A stretch of DNA of 32,589 bases from Desulfobacteraceae bacterium (GCA_021372055.1 JAJFVB010000089.1:1-32589), one strand, 5' to 3'; shown: positions 15,001-21,197, numbered from the stretch's first letter. Notes: generated by a model from the letters alone, not told the origin. Made by a program: numbers and translations.

Positions 15001-18000
15001 CCTATCTGAAGGCCAATGATGAGATCCAGGATGACACCGATGTTTACTACAATCTGCTCGCAATCGATTCGAGCAATTTGACCTGGCCCGAAAGCTCCCT
15101 GAGCAAACTGGCTGTCGGCAAAGCAGAGGCTCTTGGCCTGGATGGCTCAATATCCGCAAGTTACTCGTACTCGCACGAAATCAAACTCGGAGGCTTCCTT
15201 GGCTTGCCGAAAATCGACGCAGAACTCGGGTTTGAAGGTAGTCTTGAATTGTCGGGCTGCTCTCTTAGCGCCTCGGCCCAGGGAAACGTTTCCGTCGATC
15301 TCGGCAAATGGGAAATCGAGGGGCATGGGGCCATAGGGGCCGAATGGGAAGTCAATAAAAAGACCTGCGCCTGGGAATTCGAGAAGGCTACGGCGGATTT
15401 GGGAGCTTCTGGGACATTCGATTGGGATGGAGGGTTGACAGCAGTGCTCAACGCGGTCGGCCCCTTCGTAGGAATACCGGGACTGGGCACTGTTGCGGAA
15501 GGCGTGATCACCGTCATTGAAGCAATCAGTCCGCTTGAAATCGACAATGGAATCAGCTTCGGGTTGGGGCTTGACTTTGAGGGACTGCAATGGACGTCAC
15601 AGGCGCCATTTCCTGACTTCTTCATGCCTGAAGTCATTGGCAAGACGAGTCTCTCGGGGGAAATCAAGCCATATCTGAAGGGATCCGTGGGAAATCTGAA
15701 GGCGGAAATCGTAGGCACCCTCGCAGTCAGTGCCGACATTCTTCCGGCATTCGGCAATCTGGAAGTCTCCGGTGAATTGAAAATCGTAGCACAATTGGGC
15801 TGGTTTAGCCGTACGTGGGTCATATTGGAAGGTTCCACGGCTGCAGCAAAGGCCGTGCTCTCGGATGTCTCGCTCACCGGCAAAGACGAGTTGCCCGGCG
15901 AGATGATCTTCTCCTACAATCCCGAGGGGGCGATAGGGACCGGAAACGTTTACGGCACCGGGGCGATGCTGTCCAATGTGGCCGAAGATGTCTTGAACGA
16001 TGGAGCGGCATCTCCCGTCAGGGACGCGGACGGCAACGTCTTCTCCGCATGGCTCAAAGATGCCGACCCATACGGCGACCAGATGGGCAACTATGTAGAA
16101 GTTGCCGATTTCGACGGCACCGGTTGGTCCGTCCCCGTCACGGTGCCCGGCAGCCTCGGCCTCAATCGCGACGTCCAGGCCACTGTGGATTCACAGGGAC
16201 GCCGTCTGCTTGTCTGGTCGATGGCCGACTCCAGTTCCCTTGACTCAAGTACCACGTGGGACGAACTGCAGGCCGCCCGGAGTAACACGGATGTCGTCTA
16301 TTCCGTTTTCAGCAATGGCGTCTGGTCCACTCCCCAATCGGTTGCGGCGACGCCGGGCCTGGATGGCAGCGTGGCACTGGGGACCGCCCCTGACGGTCAG
16401 GTTGTTTTGACCTGGCTTCAGAAGAGCGAGGATGGGCTCTATCACCTGGTATCCTCCAAGTGGGACGGAAATGCCTGGGCGCCGGTCAGGGAAATTGCGG
16501 CCGCCGACGCGATCGGCAGCCCCCAGATCAGTCTGGCTGGAGGAAAGACCACAGTCTTCTGGACGCAGGACACCAACTCCGACCCCGATGTGACGGAAAA
16601 AGGCCTGTTCTGCAGCACTTTCGATAACGGATGGTCGGCCCCTGTAGAGTTTAATCCTCTCGACACCGCGTTGCTCGTCACCGGGCAGAAAGACGGAACG
16701 GCAAAAGGCTTCAGCCTCGACGGCCCGGAAAGCGAGCAACTCCTTGCCAGGGGGATTTTCTCCCTTCCGCTTGTTCCGGAGGATTGTTGCGATCAGGAAT
16801 GCGAACCGGGAGATCCGGCGTGCGATGGCGGCGGCGATAACCACAATGACGATGACGATGTCAACGATGATACGCAGGATCCCACCGGTACACCCAGCGA
16901 TCCCGGTGAGCCTGGCCGGGAAGGGCAGCCCGACGGTGACGACATTTCCCCGCAGGTGGTTATCCCGAGGGATCCCAACGACATCGTAGGTCCTTCCGGA
17001 TTCGGCGATGAGAATTGGATCACGGGAAAGCAGCCTCTGGCCTACAAGATCAATTTTGAAAACGCAGCCGATGCCTCTGCGCCCGCGCAGCAGGTCGTGA
17101 TTACGCAGCAACTTGATCCCGATCTCGACTTCAACTCTTTCCGCGTAGACGATTTCGGCTGGGGAGGCCTGATTTTCGAACTGCCCGCGGACAAGCCTTT
17201 CTATCAGGCAACTCTCGACCTGACCTCCACCCTTGGGTTCTATGTGGATGTCGCCGCCGCTATAGACGTGACGACCGGTTTGGCGACATGGACCCTCACC
17301 ACCGTCGACCCGTCGACCGGCGAGCTGCCTGAAAACGCCCTGACGGGATTTCTGCCCGTAAACGACGACACCGGCCGAGGTGAAGGGTTCGTCTCCTACA
17401 CGATCAAACCGAAGCGCGATGCCGAAACGGGTGATGTCATCGATGCCAAGGCGCAGATCATTTTCGATACCGAAGAGCCCATCGATACGCCGCCTATTTT
17501 CAACACCCTGGACACAGTCGCGCCTACCAGCGCTGTCGCCGCTCTGCCCGCGACCGCCGAGAGCACCGAGTTCCTGGTATCGTGGGCCGGCAGCGACGAT
17601 GCGACCGGATCGGCCATCGCCGGCTACTCCATTTATGTGTCGGTGAACGGCGGAGATTATTCCCCCTGGCTTACCGCCACCACCCGCGAGGATGCTATTT
17701 TCACGGGCAGCATCGGCAGCACTTATGCTTTCTACAGCGTTGCCAGGGACAATGCAGGCAATGAGGAGGCCGCACCGGAAACACCGGATTCCTTTATCTC
17801 TTTCAGGACAGACCATGCCCCGGTGAACACGGTCCCCGGCCCCCAGTCCATGGACGAGGACAGTGTCCTGGTCTTCTCGGATGAAAACTCCAATACCATC
17901 AGCATCAGCGACCCTCAGGCCGGAGACAGTCCGCTGCAGGTGATCTTGTCGGTAACCGACGGAACGCTGACGCTTGGCAAGACTGACGGAATTTCCTTCA

Positions 18001-21000
18001 AAGAAGGCGACGGCACCTCAGATGCTTCCATGACCATCGTCGGGCTCCTGCCCGACATCAATGAAGCTCTGCGGGGCTTGAGCTTCACGTCTTCTCCCAA
18101 CTGGCACGGCGCCGTCACTTTCACAATTTCGTCCATCCTGGAGGAGAATGCCGGTTCCGAAGATCCCCAGGGCGATACCGACACCGTGACGATCACTGTT
18201 GCCCCGGTTGCGGACGCACCGGCGGCGGCAAACGACTCTTATGCCGTTGACGAAGACGTGATCCTGACTGCAGCAGTTCCGGGTGTCATGGCAAACGATG
18301 CCGATGTCGACGGTGACACCCTGACCGCCGCCCTGGTCGGCGGCCCGGCGCATGGCATGCTCGTATTCAATTCGGACGGGTCTTTCTCCTATGATCCCGA
18401 TGACAACTACTTCGGGCCGGACGGCTTCACCTACAGGCTCTCGGATGGGATCTTTGACAGCAACGTTGCCAAGGTGGACCTGACGGTCAATCCGGTAAAC
18501 GATGCCCCGGAGGCGGTCGACGACGGGTACACAACCGATAAGGGCACACCGATTGCCGTTGCGGCTTCCGACGGCGTCCTGGCTAATGACAGCGATGTTG
18601 ACAGGGATGCCCTGACGGCTACCCTGGTCGAAGGTCCGCAGCATGGCATCCTGGCATTGAATGCGGACGGCTCCTTTACCTACACGCCTTCCGCAAGCGT
18701 TATCGGGAAGGACAGCTTCACTTACCAGGCGTGGGATGCAAACGGCGGGAAGAGCGATACGGCAACCGTCACCATCACGATCAACACTCCTCCGGTTGCC
18801 GGCAACAACACCTACTCCATTGCCGAGGATAATGTCTTAAACATCGCTCCCGCAGGTGTTCTCGCAGATGACGCCGATTCGGAACACGACGCGCTCACCG
18901 CGGAGTTGGTGGATGGTCCCGGCCACGGTCAACTCATTTTCAATGAGGATGGCTCTTTTGTCTACACTCCGACTGAGAACTATAACGGAACGGACAGCTT
19001 CACCTACAGGGCCTCGGATGGTCGTTTGCACAGCAACCTGGCGACCGTCGCCATCACTGTTACCCCGGTAAACGATCCTCCCGCCTCGGGAAACGATACC
19101 TATACCGCCAAGGAGGATACCAAGCTGACGGTGAGCGCCGCCACGGGTGTTTTGAAAAATGACAGTGACCCTGAAAAGAGCAAGCTCAGCGCGGTCCTGG
19201 TCGATGGTCCACTGCATGGCGCCCTCGCCTTCAAATCGGATGGCTCTTTTGCCTACACTCCGGGAGCGAATTTTGACGGAACGGACTCCTTCACCTATAA
19301 GGCCTCGGATGGGGCCGCCGAAGGCGAGGTGACAACCGTCACCATCAACATAACCGCGGCAAACGATGCGCCGGTTGCGGGAAATGACGGCTACACCACT
19401 GACGAGGATTCAGAACTGATTGTGAACGCAGTTGCAGGAGTCCTGGCAAACGACAGCGATGTCGACGGAGACACGCTCACCGCAACTGTTGTGAGCCGTC
19501 CCAAGAACGGAACGCTGTCCTTGAATGCCGACGGCTCCTTTACCTACACTCCGGACTCGAACTACAACGGGGCGGACAGTTTCACCTACAAGGTATCGGA
19601 TGGTTCAATCAGCAAAACGGCAACCGCTGTTTTCAATATCACCCCGGTAAACGATCCTCCCGCCTCGGCAAATGATACCTACACCACCAAGGAAGATACC
19701 AAGCTGGTAGTGAGCGCCTCCAAGGGGGTTCTAAAAAATGACAGTGACCCCGAGAAGAGCGAGCTCAGTGCGACCCTGGTCGATGGTCCGCTGCATGGAA
19801 CCCTTGCCTTCAAATCGGATGGCTCCTTTACCTACACTCCGGAAGCGAATTTTAACGGAACGGACTCCTTCACCTATACGGCCTCGGATGGGTCTATCGT
19901 GGGCGAGGCGGCAACCGTCACCCTCAACGTCACCGCGGTAAACGATGCACCGGTTGCGGGAAATGACAGCTACACCACTGCCGAGGATTCAGAACTGATT
20001 GTGGACGCAGTTGCAGGAGTCCTGGCAAACGACAGCGATGTCGACGGAAGCGCGCTCATCGCAACCGTGGTGAGCCGTCCCAAGAATGGAACATTGTCTT
20101 TGAATGCTGACGGCTCCTTCCGCTATACCCCGAAATCAAACTACTGCGGGGCAGACAGTTTCACGTACAAGGTATCGGATGGTTCAAGCAGCAAGACGGC
20201 AACCGTTGTTTTGAATGTCGCTCCTGTAAACGATGCTCCAGTCTCGGCAAATGATGCCTATGCCACCAAGGAAGACACCCGGCTGGTGGTGAGCGCTTCC
20301 AAGGGGGTTCTGAAAAATGACGTTGACGTCGAGAAGACCAGGCTCACGGCGATCCTGGTCGAGGGACCCGAGCACGGCGTTTTGGCCCTCCATGCGGACG
20401 GATCCTTTACCTTTACTCCCGAGGCAAACTACAACGGGACGGATAGTTTTACTTACATGGCATCGGATGGAGCTGCGACAGGCAACACGGCGACCGTTAC
20501 CCTCAACGTCACCGCGGTAAACGATGCGCCGGCTGCGGCAAATGACGTCTATGACGACCTGGCCGGGAATACTGTCTATACGAAAACGGCGCCGGGTGTT
20601 CTGGCCAATGACGGCGACATCGAAAGCGCTACGCTTACCGCAACCGTTGTCTCGGGCCCCAAGAGAGGAAAACTGACCCTTAGCAAGGACGGTTCCTTCA
20701 GCTACACTCCGGGAGCAACTTTCAGCGGCTCGGACAGCTTCACCTACAAGGTGTCGGATGGAAAGCTGAGCAGCAATGTGGCAACCGTCACCCTCAACGC
20801 CGCCGTGGCCGGAGCCTCACTGGGGGGAAACGGCGCCGCCGCCGTCCTTCCGGACCCGGCATACCGCTCAAGCGACATCGGCTCGCTTACGCTGAGTGAT
20901 GCCGCCTCGGGCGCGACGGTCTATGGCAATCTTCGGGAGGATACGGGGAATGGCCTGATGTACAGCGGTGCTGAAGACTTCATGGTATACGATGAGCTGG

Positions 21001-21197
21001 CGGGACTCCTTTCGCCGCGCCGGGGAAGCGACGCTCCGGTATTTCCCGGCGGCGCGAGCGTTAATCTCAATCTCCTCGACTCCGAGACCCTCGCATTCTT
21101 AAGCCTCAAGGGAAGCTCAGAGAGCGATTCTCTCGTTTTTGACGAAGTGAGCGGGCAATTGGTTATTTCCAGGAACAACGTCAAATCGAGTTCTTGA
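1..21197 (+). CDS. Giant modular repeat adhesin, 5' end outside the window
   Basis: This is a secreted or surface-anchored adhesin of more than 7,000 residues. Approximate modules, counting the TTG at 9 as residue 1: C-type-lectin-like 1-120; DPDGD-type calcium linker plus SbsA-like Ig 121-231; 18 repeats of about 94 residues 258-1960; PPC domains 1966-2194; lectin-like 2195-2315 and 2381-2503; PPC 2616-2878; 12 CARDB 2889-4385; PPC 4388-4492; IPT-like; carboxypeptidase-regulatory-like 4771-4865; split beta-propeller-like 4871-5578; Asp/Cys-rich linker 5591-5651; a domain opening ENWITGKQPLAYKI; FnIII-like; cadherin-like repeats 6067-6934; unique C-terminus. The frame stays open upstream of the TTG, and the residues TRLVWSYNGH match the internal copy DRMVWSYNGH, so the TTG is not the real start. 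No RTX nonapeptides, LPXTG, PEP-CTERM or autotransporter barrel were seen. Ligand and anchoring mode are unknown. The neighbouring export operon is its probable secretion route (inference). Confidence 0.9.
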   Translation, partial: TRLVWSYNGHFYTLTQDTGTWATAEAEAEALGGNLVTVDDGAEQQWLRQTFERFGEVWIGLTDQTTEGTWQWADGAAPAYTNWASGQPYQWGSDYDFACMGSGGQWFNTYTGDDFRGIIELTDLDPDGDKIPNALDAAPQDPLNSWELRGAGGDRLFDTSDDTVYQLTTANAYDGGTGVELFVDNGPLPNGLYRFTANSALTDAVGNRLDGNDDGTGGDAYQQFFEVALPAGPTLESGNNDTMFTATVLPMNYESAGAPEVQRITLQNVHAGNIFTLSFDNMTTAGIAVGATDSETAADIEAKINDPAVLGAGAVDVTVVSPNTYDVVFTDLDYHSQMSASFSTALPGGSVHQTQRLFLEDAPSGSSFAIAIDGKITQAVTLSQDPTANAACIEAALNNGDVLGAGAVTVRAAGNAAYDVVFNDNVSHAGMSYVNFIYPSWSVETVDGTQQITLFGTTPGVSTFRLQTQDGRTSGPILAGNGDAAVAANIQAALDDMLGAGVANVGVAAPNAFSISFVDPSNYTVLTIQFPSPVYGGVSSVGAIQQIKLTGVVPGHTRFYLNLGGAGTEFTVGADDAATAANIEAALNDEAMLGAGTVSVTVAAGNTFDVLFNGTGTYGQMYIYVSNNPYAYVLNQSGDKQITLSGACPGSVWILRADGMTYGSSLVIKESDADTVASIQAALDNMLGAGMAAVSEVPDTDYTYKVHFNDTGVAHSIEVWLRSPVGYVGFNDGVRQVKLANATPGETRFSLGIDGMGTNWIQVGEDDEATAANIRAALTGEEGMFSPETVSVSVAGPNTFDIAFSDGLPHRGMSISFYRKPGASVTSSVGSGATQQLRLANVTGGSTFALSIDGKNTFAIEVGVDDAATAANIEAALNAGNILGAGAVTVTSPQALRYNIQFNDTVGHALLQLTTPTYPASANTVGEARQIKFTNTVPGATFTLEIDGKTTAAITVGADDAATAANIAAALNAGEMLNGAAIVSVPGAGIFNITFSDGSAAHGQLGIRFPGLPTGKVVAGGSRQITFGNVVPGSTVFNLRIDNIFTADITVGADDQATAASIQAALNDANVLGGGAATVEVSSAGSFRVTFNDGKKHTGINVAFPNAVAATLTNQSAAGGSQCLSLYNVDNGFALALRLDGKTTAPITVTADSEALRASIETALDAILGEGAVSVTLGEGYVEVKFNDALPHNLIQYVFAPAPTCSVGTIGGTRQLVLGEFTVTDTFSIRIDGKTTSAIAGGENDAQTASNIQTALNAALGAGTVSVSVAPENEDIPATAFDIAFNDSSPHSEMNVTVSPASNPNSTVSAIGGAQQWKLSEALPGTVYNFWTDDHEGSFAVGQDDLSTAANIENALYDSGLGNFYVSVVDASTFEIYFYDAGNHGLLYAYSDAAGYMESIGCIQQVRLADGSAAGSTFRLQIDGNTTEDISVAADNAVTAANMEAALNSQTMLGPSAVKVTAGADGSYNVIFDGIGTHSALQVIADDGGGTVTTVGGVQQVELPVQPAGSGYTIWLDQNWCSFSTGESDEATAARMQDALNGSSMLGAGAVTVTVTSANTFDIAFNGLGAHTPLWFDAATGTSATAETASGVQEIYVAVQPLAVFALNVDGKTTGAIPCSEDPAVTAANIEAALNDEGVLGAGAVSVAAGPGYNEALRFYIIFNDAGKHDLISFTHPDAAVSTVGGVQRLYLEEDEPGAFFSLWLDGKTSSPIEIGENGTATAEHIEEALNAENMLGASSVSVSFALDNRYNVVFNNLDPHGTLGVIPNTAGGFVNLTGQVQQIGFSNAPQGSYFALHVDNLTTSRITIGENDTATAANIASALNALLGAGSVSVASRTDVPDTFVVTFNGSARSQMSIDYFSLPGQPSASFAGTGAVQRLELANVLPGQEFTLALGEKTTPVISAGTDDNATAATIQAALNNTGVLGAGAVSVVALGANTYEITFLDGQPHSPFSVSVAQPAGIVNELNCYFLGSGLGRQDPADSYDEWSDPDYWKFEALAGDIVSISVDTPDSSVDTYVELHNSADNYIAADSGSGPDGDAFISHYVIQESGTYYIKVGKYYYSSPPGDYELHVALTRGIQQETDGSYGNDSLSGANRLEFTVSGNQRSTTVAGTIMAAEGSNQDSDYFALGTLNAGNQVELTLRLPAESSLNGMLTVVDANGNAVTDTDGNPLDGHFLGTMSADGAYYARVDSLWGYNGHQYLVTDSNMTWTQAEAYAQALGGHLVTINDAAEQEWLRANMGQFGSLWIGYTDQDEEGAWKWSSGDASQYTAWENGEPDASGSADYAYAYFGSADGWRDAAGNNSMRALIEFNSPGADSSAGPDARYLLDVNIGDSVPPRVTGVDGLPADGSATDGVVQAFTVNLNESLDPADANAGDRMVWSYNGHYYVLTGDSETWSAAEAEAQALGGHLVTVNDAAEQQWLRQTFERFGNAWIGFTDQVSEGTWLWADGSTAGYTAWASGEPYSSSYNNSYDFAYMGAGGQWYDSTSGYSRPGIIELAGPDADADLLPDVLDPAPNDPLNSWDLREAGADELFDTPDDVIYRLTLTAPYTGGTSAGFFIEEGPLPGGHYRFTANSALTDIVGNVLDGNGDGVGGDTYQRVFDVAPPDGYTVESGNNDTPFTATELPLTEDPAGSGLLIGRGLGRQDPADYNDSSWSDPDYWKIEALAGDIVSISVDTPDSSFETYVELHNSVDSQVAADDDSGPDHDAFISRYVIQESGTYYIKVGNGYYGSSSGDYELHVELARGIQQEADANYGNNAVSGANTVSWTAEGTHQTATIAGSLMAAGDSKVDGDYFSLGNIQPGQTILLSLRLPGSSSLDPVLEVRDSNNNLVSISANPSDAVARVDVSSAGSYYAVVRATSGSGSRGQYLLDAAIWSTGELEYADLGLTGVVNPGTASSGETAHLSWTVQNFGSGSTTVSKWYDRVVLSTNDRYGDSDDIFVTSLQHEGVLAPGGAYTAETDVQLPLGISGDFWVLVKSDQNNSVFEYLFEENNVGRSASQISVGLTPSADLEAGGVSIPALVIAEDPITVSWTVENPGPGITGLGTPGSVVDSWTDRIVLSPNGLFGDADDLILANVPHVGALGPGESYDGTFTGTIAGLSGTYHVFVYTDAGDKVYEQSNAHSNLAQSAGTLAVAPRAFSDLDIAEVTAPYTVPLGQEVLVQWTGVNTEEAYGATPTSWWDRVILSQDETYGNSDDRRLGDFQHEGAVNPGENYSGSGYISIPTDVSGPCWLFVKSDIYNQVYEFTLENNNVSSPKAIMVPGPDLEVDSVTTPSEAQFGQTIDVSFTVRNTGEIAANTNWTDFIWLSADSVLDDNDVLLKTVPVGISSPLAAGSCYTVTVPTLIPLDADLSDGNHHILVQADGWRAQPEVDDSDNLGVGGQLTLTYPPLPDLVVSEISAPVEAVSGQEIVLAWTLANQGEDKASGTWTDRIYLSTDALGGGKRYFGDFTFTGEIDAGDSISRMQTVGLPVDLQGRFWVTVETDFRNQIVERANESNNITVDDTPIDVQLAPMPNLQVSAVTPPSGAFSSQQTVVEWTVTNTGTGATSTPVWYDAVYLSVDQIEDDTDILLGSLANASYLGAGESYANSMTVTLPKGIDSSYYFLVKTDCFNDVYEAGAENDNLNSGGPVRIQLTPPPDLQVSSVQAPSQAFSGQPVTVDWQVTNAGEGRTIEDGWCDTLYLSADQTLDSSDAVMTIVNHDGAVNPGDSYSGTSTFSLPAGVSGDFYFFVRTDFYNNVYEHNTEGNNTGLDATAVHVTLTPPPDLEVEQLTVPDNAVAGHPLTISYRVTNFGATETPENTWVDSFYLSADDQLDRDDLYLGDQRHWGILDPGDSYESAATFTLSNELVGSYYAFVVTDGGDAVFELDNDNNTAAPSGPVTIEYRPADLVIDSMTAPGSAKAGDQIRVTWTVRNQGTGDTDVSEWRDGVFVSEDGALDLNTDLRIACIGHTGVLKPGESYTRSELIELPMTLEGQYQIIVITDGKKAVYEGSLEDNNVSAASPIDITRETPDLQAKNVNTSESATAGDSIQVSWQVQNLGSRYTNANYWYDSVYLSRDQVISQEDVLLGSVHHTNRLQAGETYDVTSNFALPADLVGTDYYVLVRTDSSNLVLEDPFEQNNDGRSEIIQVTGSEALTHDLRLVGVDAPADALSGQPFSLTWTVQNDGDSTGDRKWYDTIYLSRDQVFDPLTDQYLGYQYHTGGLAKGESYTATSEFNVPAGLSGPFYVFVSTDWGNYISEETNKLNNSGFDPGSVKVALAPPADLVVGEIDIPANAVPGQNALIGYSILNQGEETAVGSWYDSIYISADDTWDLGDALFGRVLHSGDVLAGSSYSGSLEAPLPGVTPGQYHVIIRSDILNHVRESNEHNNIGATLDKVVIDARELQLGVAATGTLAQGQAAYYRITASAGETLRLKLDSASETASTELYVRYGEMPTRGQFDFAGSVPFTSDQEVIMPVEQDGTYYVLVYGAEASAAANYSLTAETVPFSLRSVEAGVIGNEGQAALEIYGARFTSDTLFKLVSSTGEEIGAEKVVLNDSTLAYVTFNLADRPVGVYDLVATQAGAIDALLPDSVTVQEAVGRKILISLNGPSSVRQNRNYIFDMTYSNIGDTDTMAPLLLVQSTTSTPAGLTLGTIGSSETVQVLGVSLDGPAETLRPGDSSTVPVFFSSTTNPVNFNVRTLAADNRDPIEFDLVKESIRIPGLSDAEWESFWTQIKPRLGATWGDYVQIINAMSREYSSPGKPIYDVKALFTKAYEDNRDFLPTSTISGQLLDSQTGAPIASLEIGAYLTRQDGTFIAGDIVTTDDQGRFTLTGLLPGTYMLSLGENGFDMDRDGYTDVSPPSYDVDHSADIGDLLLYSATSSQAVSTNDSEPVVAVDSEGTLNMIWNHDGTVWHAYLDGAQWAGAVQISDAAGSNLSLVAGDNILDGTDAGLLAVWEQGTGNAAEIYFAVGRATAEGGYEWSAPVQLTNDNVRDSNPEVVVADSGQILITYLKANDEIQDDTDVYYNLLAIDSSNLTWPESSLSKLAVGKAEALGLDGSISASYSYSHEIKLGGFLGLPKIDAELGFEGSLELSGCSLSASAQGNVSVDLGKWEIEGHGAIGAEWEVNKKTCAWEFEKATADLGASGTFDWDGGLTAVLNAVGPFVGIPGLGTVAEGVITVIEAISPLEIDNGISFGLGLDFEGLQWTSQAPFPDFFMPEVIGKTSLSGEIKPYLKGSVGNLKAEIVGTLAVSADILPAFGNLEVSGELKIVAQLGWFSRTWVILEGSTAAAKAVLSDVSLTGKDELPGEMIFSYNPEGAIGTGNVYGTGAMLSNVAEDVLNDGAASPVRDADGNVFSAWLKDADPYGDQMGNYVEVADFDGTGWSVPVTVPGSLGLNRDVQATVDSQGRRLLVWSMADSSSLDSSTTWDELQAARSNTDVVYSVFSNGVWSTPQSVAATPGLDGSVALGTAPDGQVVLTWLQKSEDGLYHLVSSKWDGNAWAPVREIAAADAIGSPQISLAGGKTTVFWTQDTNSDPDVTEKGLFCSTFDNGWSAPVEFNPLDTALLVTGQKDGTAKGFSLDGPESEQLLARGIFSLPLVPEDCCDQECEPGDPACDGGGDNHNDDDDVNDDTQDPTGTPSDPGEPGREGQPDGDDISPQVVIPRDPNDIVGPSGFGDENWITGKQPLAYKINFENAADASAPAQQVVITQQLDPDLDFNSFRVDDFGWGGLIFELPADKPFYQATLDLTSTLGFYVDVAAAIDVTTGLATWTLTTVDPSTGELPENALTGFLPVNDDTGRGEGFVSYTIKPKRDAETGDVIDAKAQIIFDTEEPIDTPPIFNTLDTVAPTSAVAALPATAESTEFLVSWAGSDDATGSAIAGYSIYVSVNGGDYSPWLTATTREDAIFTGSIGSTYAFYSVARDNAGNEEAAPETPDSFISFRTDHAPVNTVPGPQSMDEDSVLVFSDENSNTISISDPQAGDSPLQVILSVTDGTLTLGKTDGISFKEGDGTSDASMTIVGLLPDINEALRGLSFTSSPNWHGAVTFTISSILEENAGSEDPQGDTDTVTITVAPVADAPAAANDSYAVDEDVILTAAVPGVMANDADVDGDTLTAALVGGPAHGMLVFNSDGSFSYDPDDNYFGPDGFTYRLSDGIFDSNVAKVDLTVNPVNDAPEAVDDGYTTDKGTPIAVAASDGVLANDSDVDRDALTATLVEGPQHGILALNADGSFTYTPSASVIGKDSFTYQAWDANGGKSDTATVTITINTPPVAGNNTYSIAEDNVLNIAPAGVLADDADSEHDALTAELVDGPGHGQLIFNEDGSFVYTPTENYNGTDSFTYRASDGRLHSNLATVAITVTPVNDPPASGNDTYTAKEDTKLTVSAATGVLKNDSDPEKSKLSAVLVDGPLHGALAFKSDGSFAYTPGANFDGTDSFTYKASDGAAEGEVTTVTINITAANDAPVAGNDGYTTDEDSELIVNAVAGVLANDSDVDGDTLTATVVSRPKNGTLSLNADGSFTYTPDSNYNGADSFTYKVSDGSISKTATAVFNITPVNDPPASANDTYTTKEDTKLVVSASKGVLKNDSDPEKSELSATLVDGPLHGTLAFKSDGSFTYTPEANFNGTDSFTYTASDGSIVGEAATVTLNVTAVNDAPVAGNDSYTTAEDSELIVDAVAGVLANDSDVDGSALIATVVSRPKNGTLSLNADGSFRYTPKSNYCGADSFTYKVSDGSSSKTATVVLNVAPVNDAPVSANDAYATKEDTRLVVSASKGVLKNDVDVEKTRLTAILVEGPEHGVLALHADGSFTFTPEANYNGTDSFTYMASDGAATGNTATVTLNVTAVNDAPAAANDVYDDLAGNTVYTKTAPGVLANDGDIESATLTATVVSGPKRGKLTLSKDGSFSYTPGATFSGSDSFTYKVSDGKLSSNVATVTLNAAVAGASLGGNGAAAVLPDPAYRSSDIGSLTLSDAASGATVYGNLREDTGNGLMYSGAEDFMVYDELAGLLSPRRGSDAPVFPGGASVNLNLLDSETLAFLSLKGSSESDSLVFDEVSGQLVISRNNVKSSS
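9..765 (+). repeat. Lectin-Ig-PPC module, copy 1
   Basis: This block encodes a C-type-lectin-like domain (ALGGNLVTVDDGAEQQWL, then a WIG core), a calcium-binding-looking DPDGD linker, an Ig-like segment (NSWELRGAGGD through GNRLDGNDDG) and the first strand of a PPC domain (ESGNNDTMFTATVLP). It is a diverged duplicate of 7149-7905, matching almost motif for motif. The lectin EPN-type sugar-binding triplet reads GQPYQ, so classical calcium-dependent mannose binding is doubtful. Confidence 0.8.
780..5888 (+). repeat. 18-copy tandem array of about 94-residue beta-rich repeats
   Basis: Eighteen consecutive units begin with a QQI-like strand and carry the conserved pieces STFxLxIDGKTT, VGADDAATAANIEAALN, LGAGAVxVxV and FDIxFND, ending in a short hydrophobic strand. 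Units are 85-105 residues and diverged, so this is an old array, not a recent slippage product. The pattern resembles a repeat common in giant planctomycete and phage-structure proteins (GTFTLTFNGQTTAAI followed by VQAALEAL). That relationship is recalled from family knowledge and not tested. The probable role is a long spacer or stalk. Confidence 0.85.
7149..7905 (+). repeat. Lectin-Ig-PPC module, copy 2
   Basis: This is the second copy of the 9-765 block: a lectin-like domain starting MVWSYNGHYYVL, a DADADLLPDVLD linker, an Ig-like half domain (NSWDLREAGADELFD to GNVLDGNGDG) and the start of a PPC domain. Here the PPC domain runs on without interruption into GLGRQDPAD at about 7940. In copy 1 the 18-repeat array sits at this point. 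Confidence 0.8.
8672..13165 (+). repeat. Twelve tandem CARDB domains
   Basis: Twelve consecutive CARDB (cell-adhesion-related, Ig-fold) units of about 125 residues begin PDLxVxxVxxP and contain a WTVxNxG strand, a W-D-x-I/V-Y/F-L-S motif, an LxPGxSY turn and a closing FVxTDxxNxVxExxxxNN segment. Individual units differ considerably, for example WWDRVILS in unit 3 and WVDSFYLS in unit 8. In the family these act as adhesion or stalk modules, often with bound calcium. Confidence 0.85.
15118..15860 (+). other. Beta-strand-rich insert inside a propeller-like region
   Basis: Residues about 5037-5284 of the giant protein alternate polar and hydrophobic residues (SISASYSYSHEIKLGG, AELGFEGSLELSG, LKGSVGNLKAEIVGTL) unlike the flanking sequence. 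The flanks on both sides read as sialidase/BNR-like propeller blades (PVVAVDSEGTLNMIW before; SPVRDADGNVFSAWL after), so this looks like a module inserted into a propeller. The amphipathic pattern could be a beta-sandwich or beta-helix. No family was recognised. Confidence 0.45.
18206..20808 (+). repeat. Nine tandem cadherin-like (VCBS/Big_9-type) repeats
   Basis: Nine units of about 96 residues share the pattern VNDAPVAxNDxYTTxEDxxL, GVLANDSDVDGDTLTA, GxLxLNADGSFTYTP and NYNGTDSFTYKVSDG. These are typical calcium-binding Ig-like repeats of large bacterial adhesins. Units 4 and 6 share the variant VLKNDSDPEKS, and units 5 and 7 share VVSRPKNGTLSLNADGSF, so two-unit blocks duplicated with a period of about 579 bp. 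Confidence 0.9.

Noticed and set aside
16245..17816. Minus-strand ORF of 523 codons antisense to the adhesin
   Set aside because: Shadow frame with low-complexity Arg/Gly-rich sequence and no domain, while the plus strand encodes recognisable modules.
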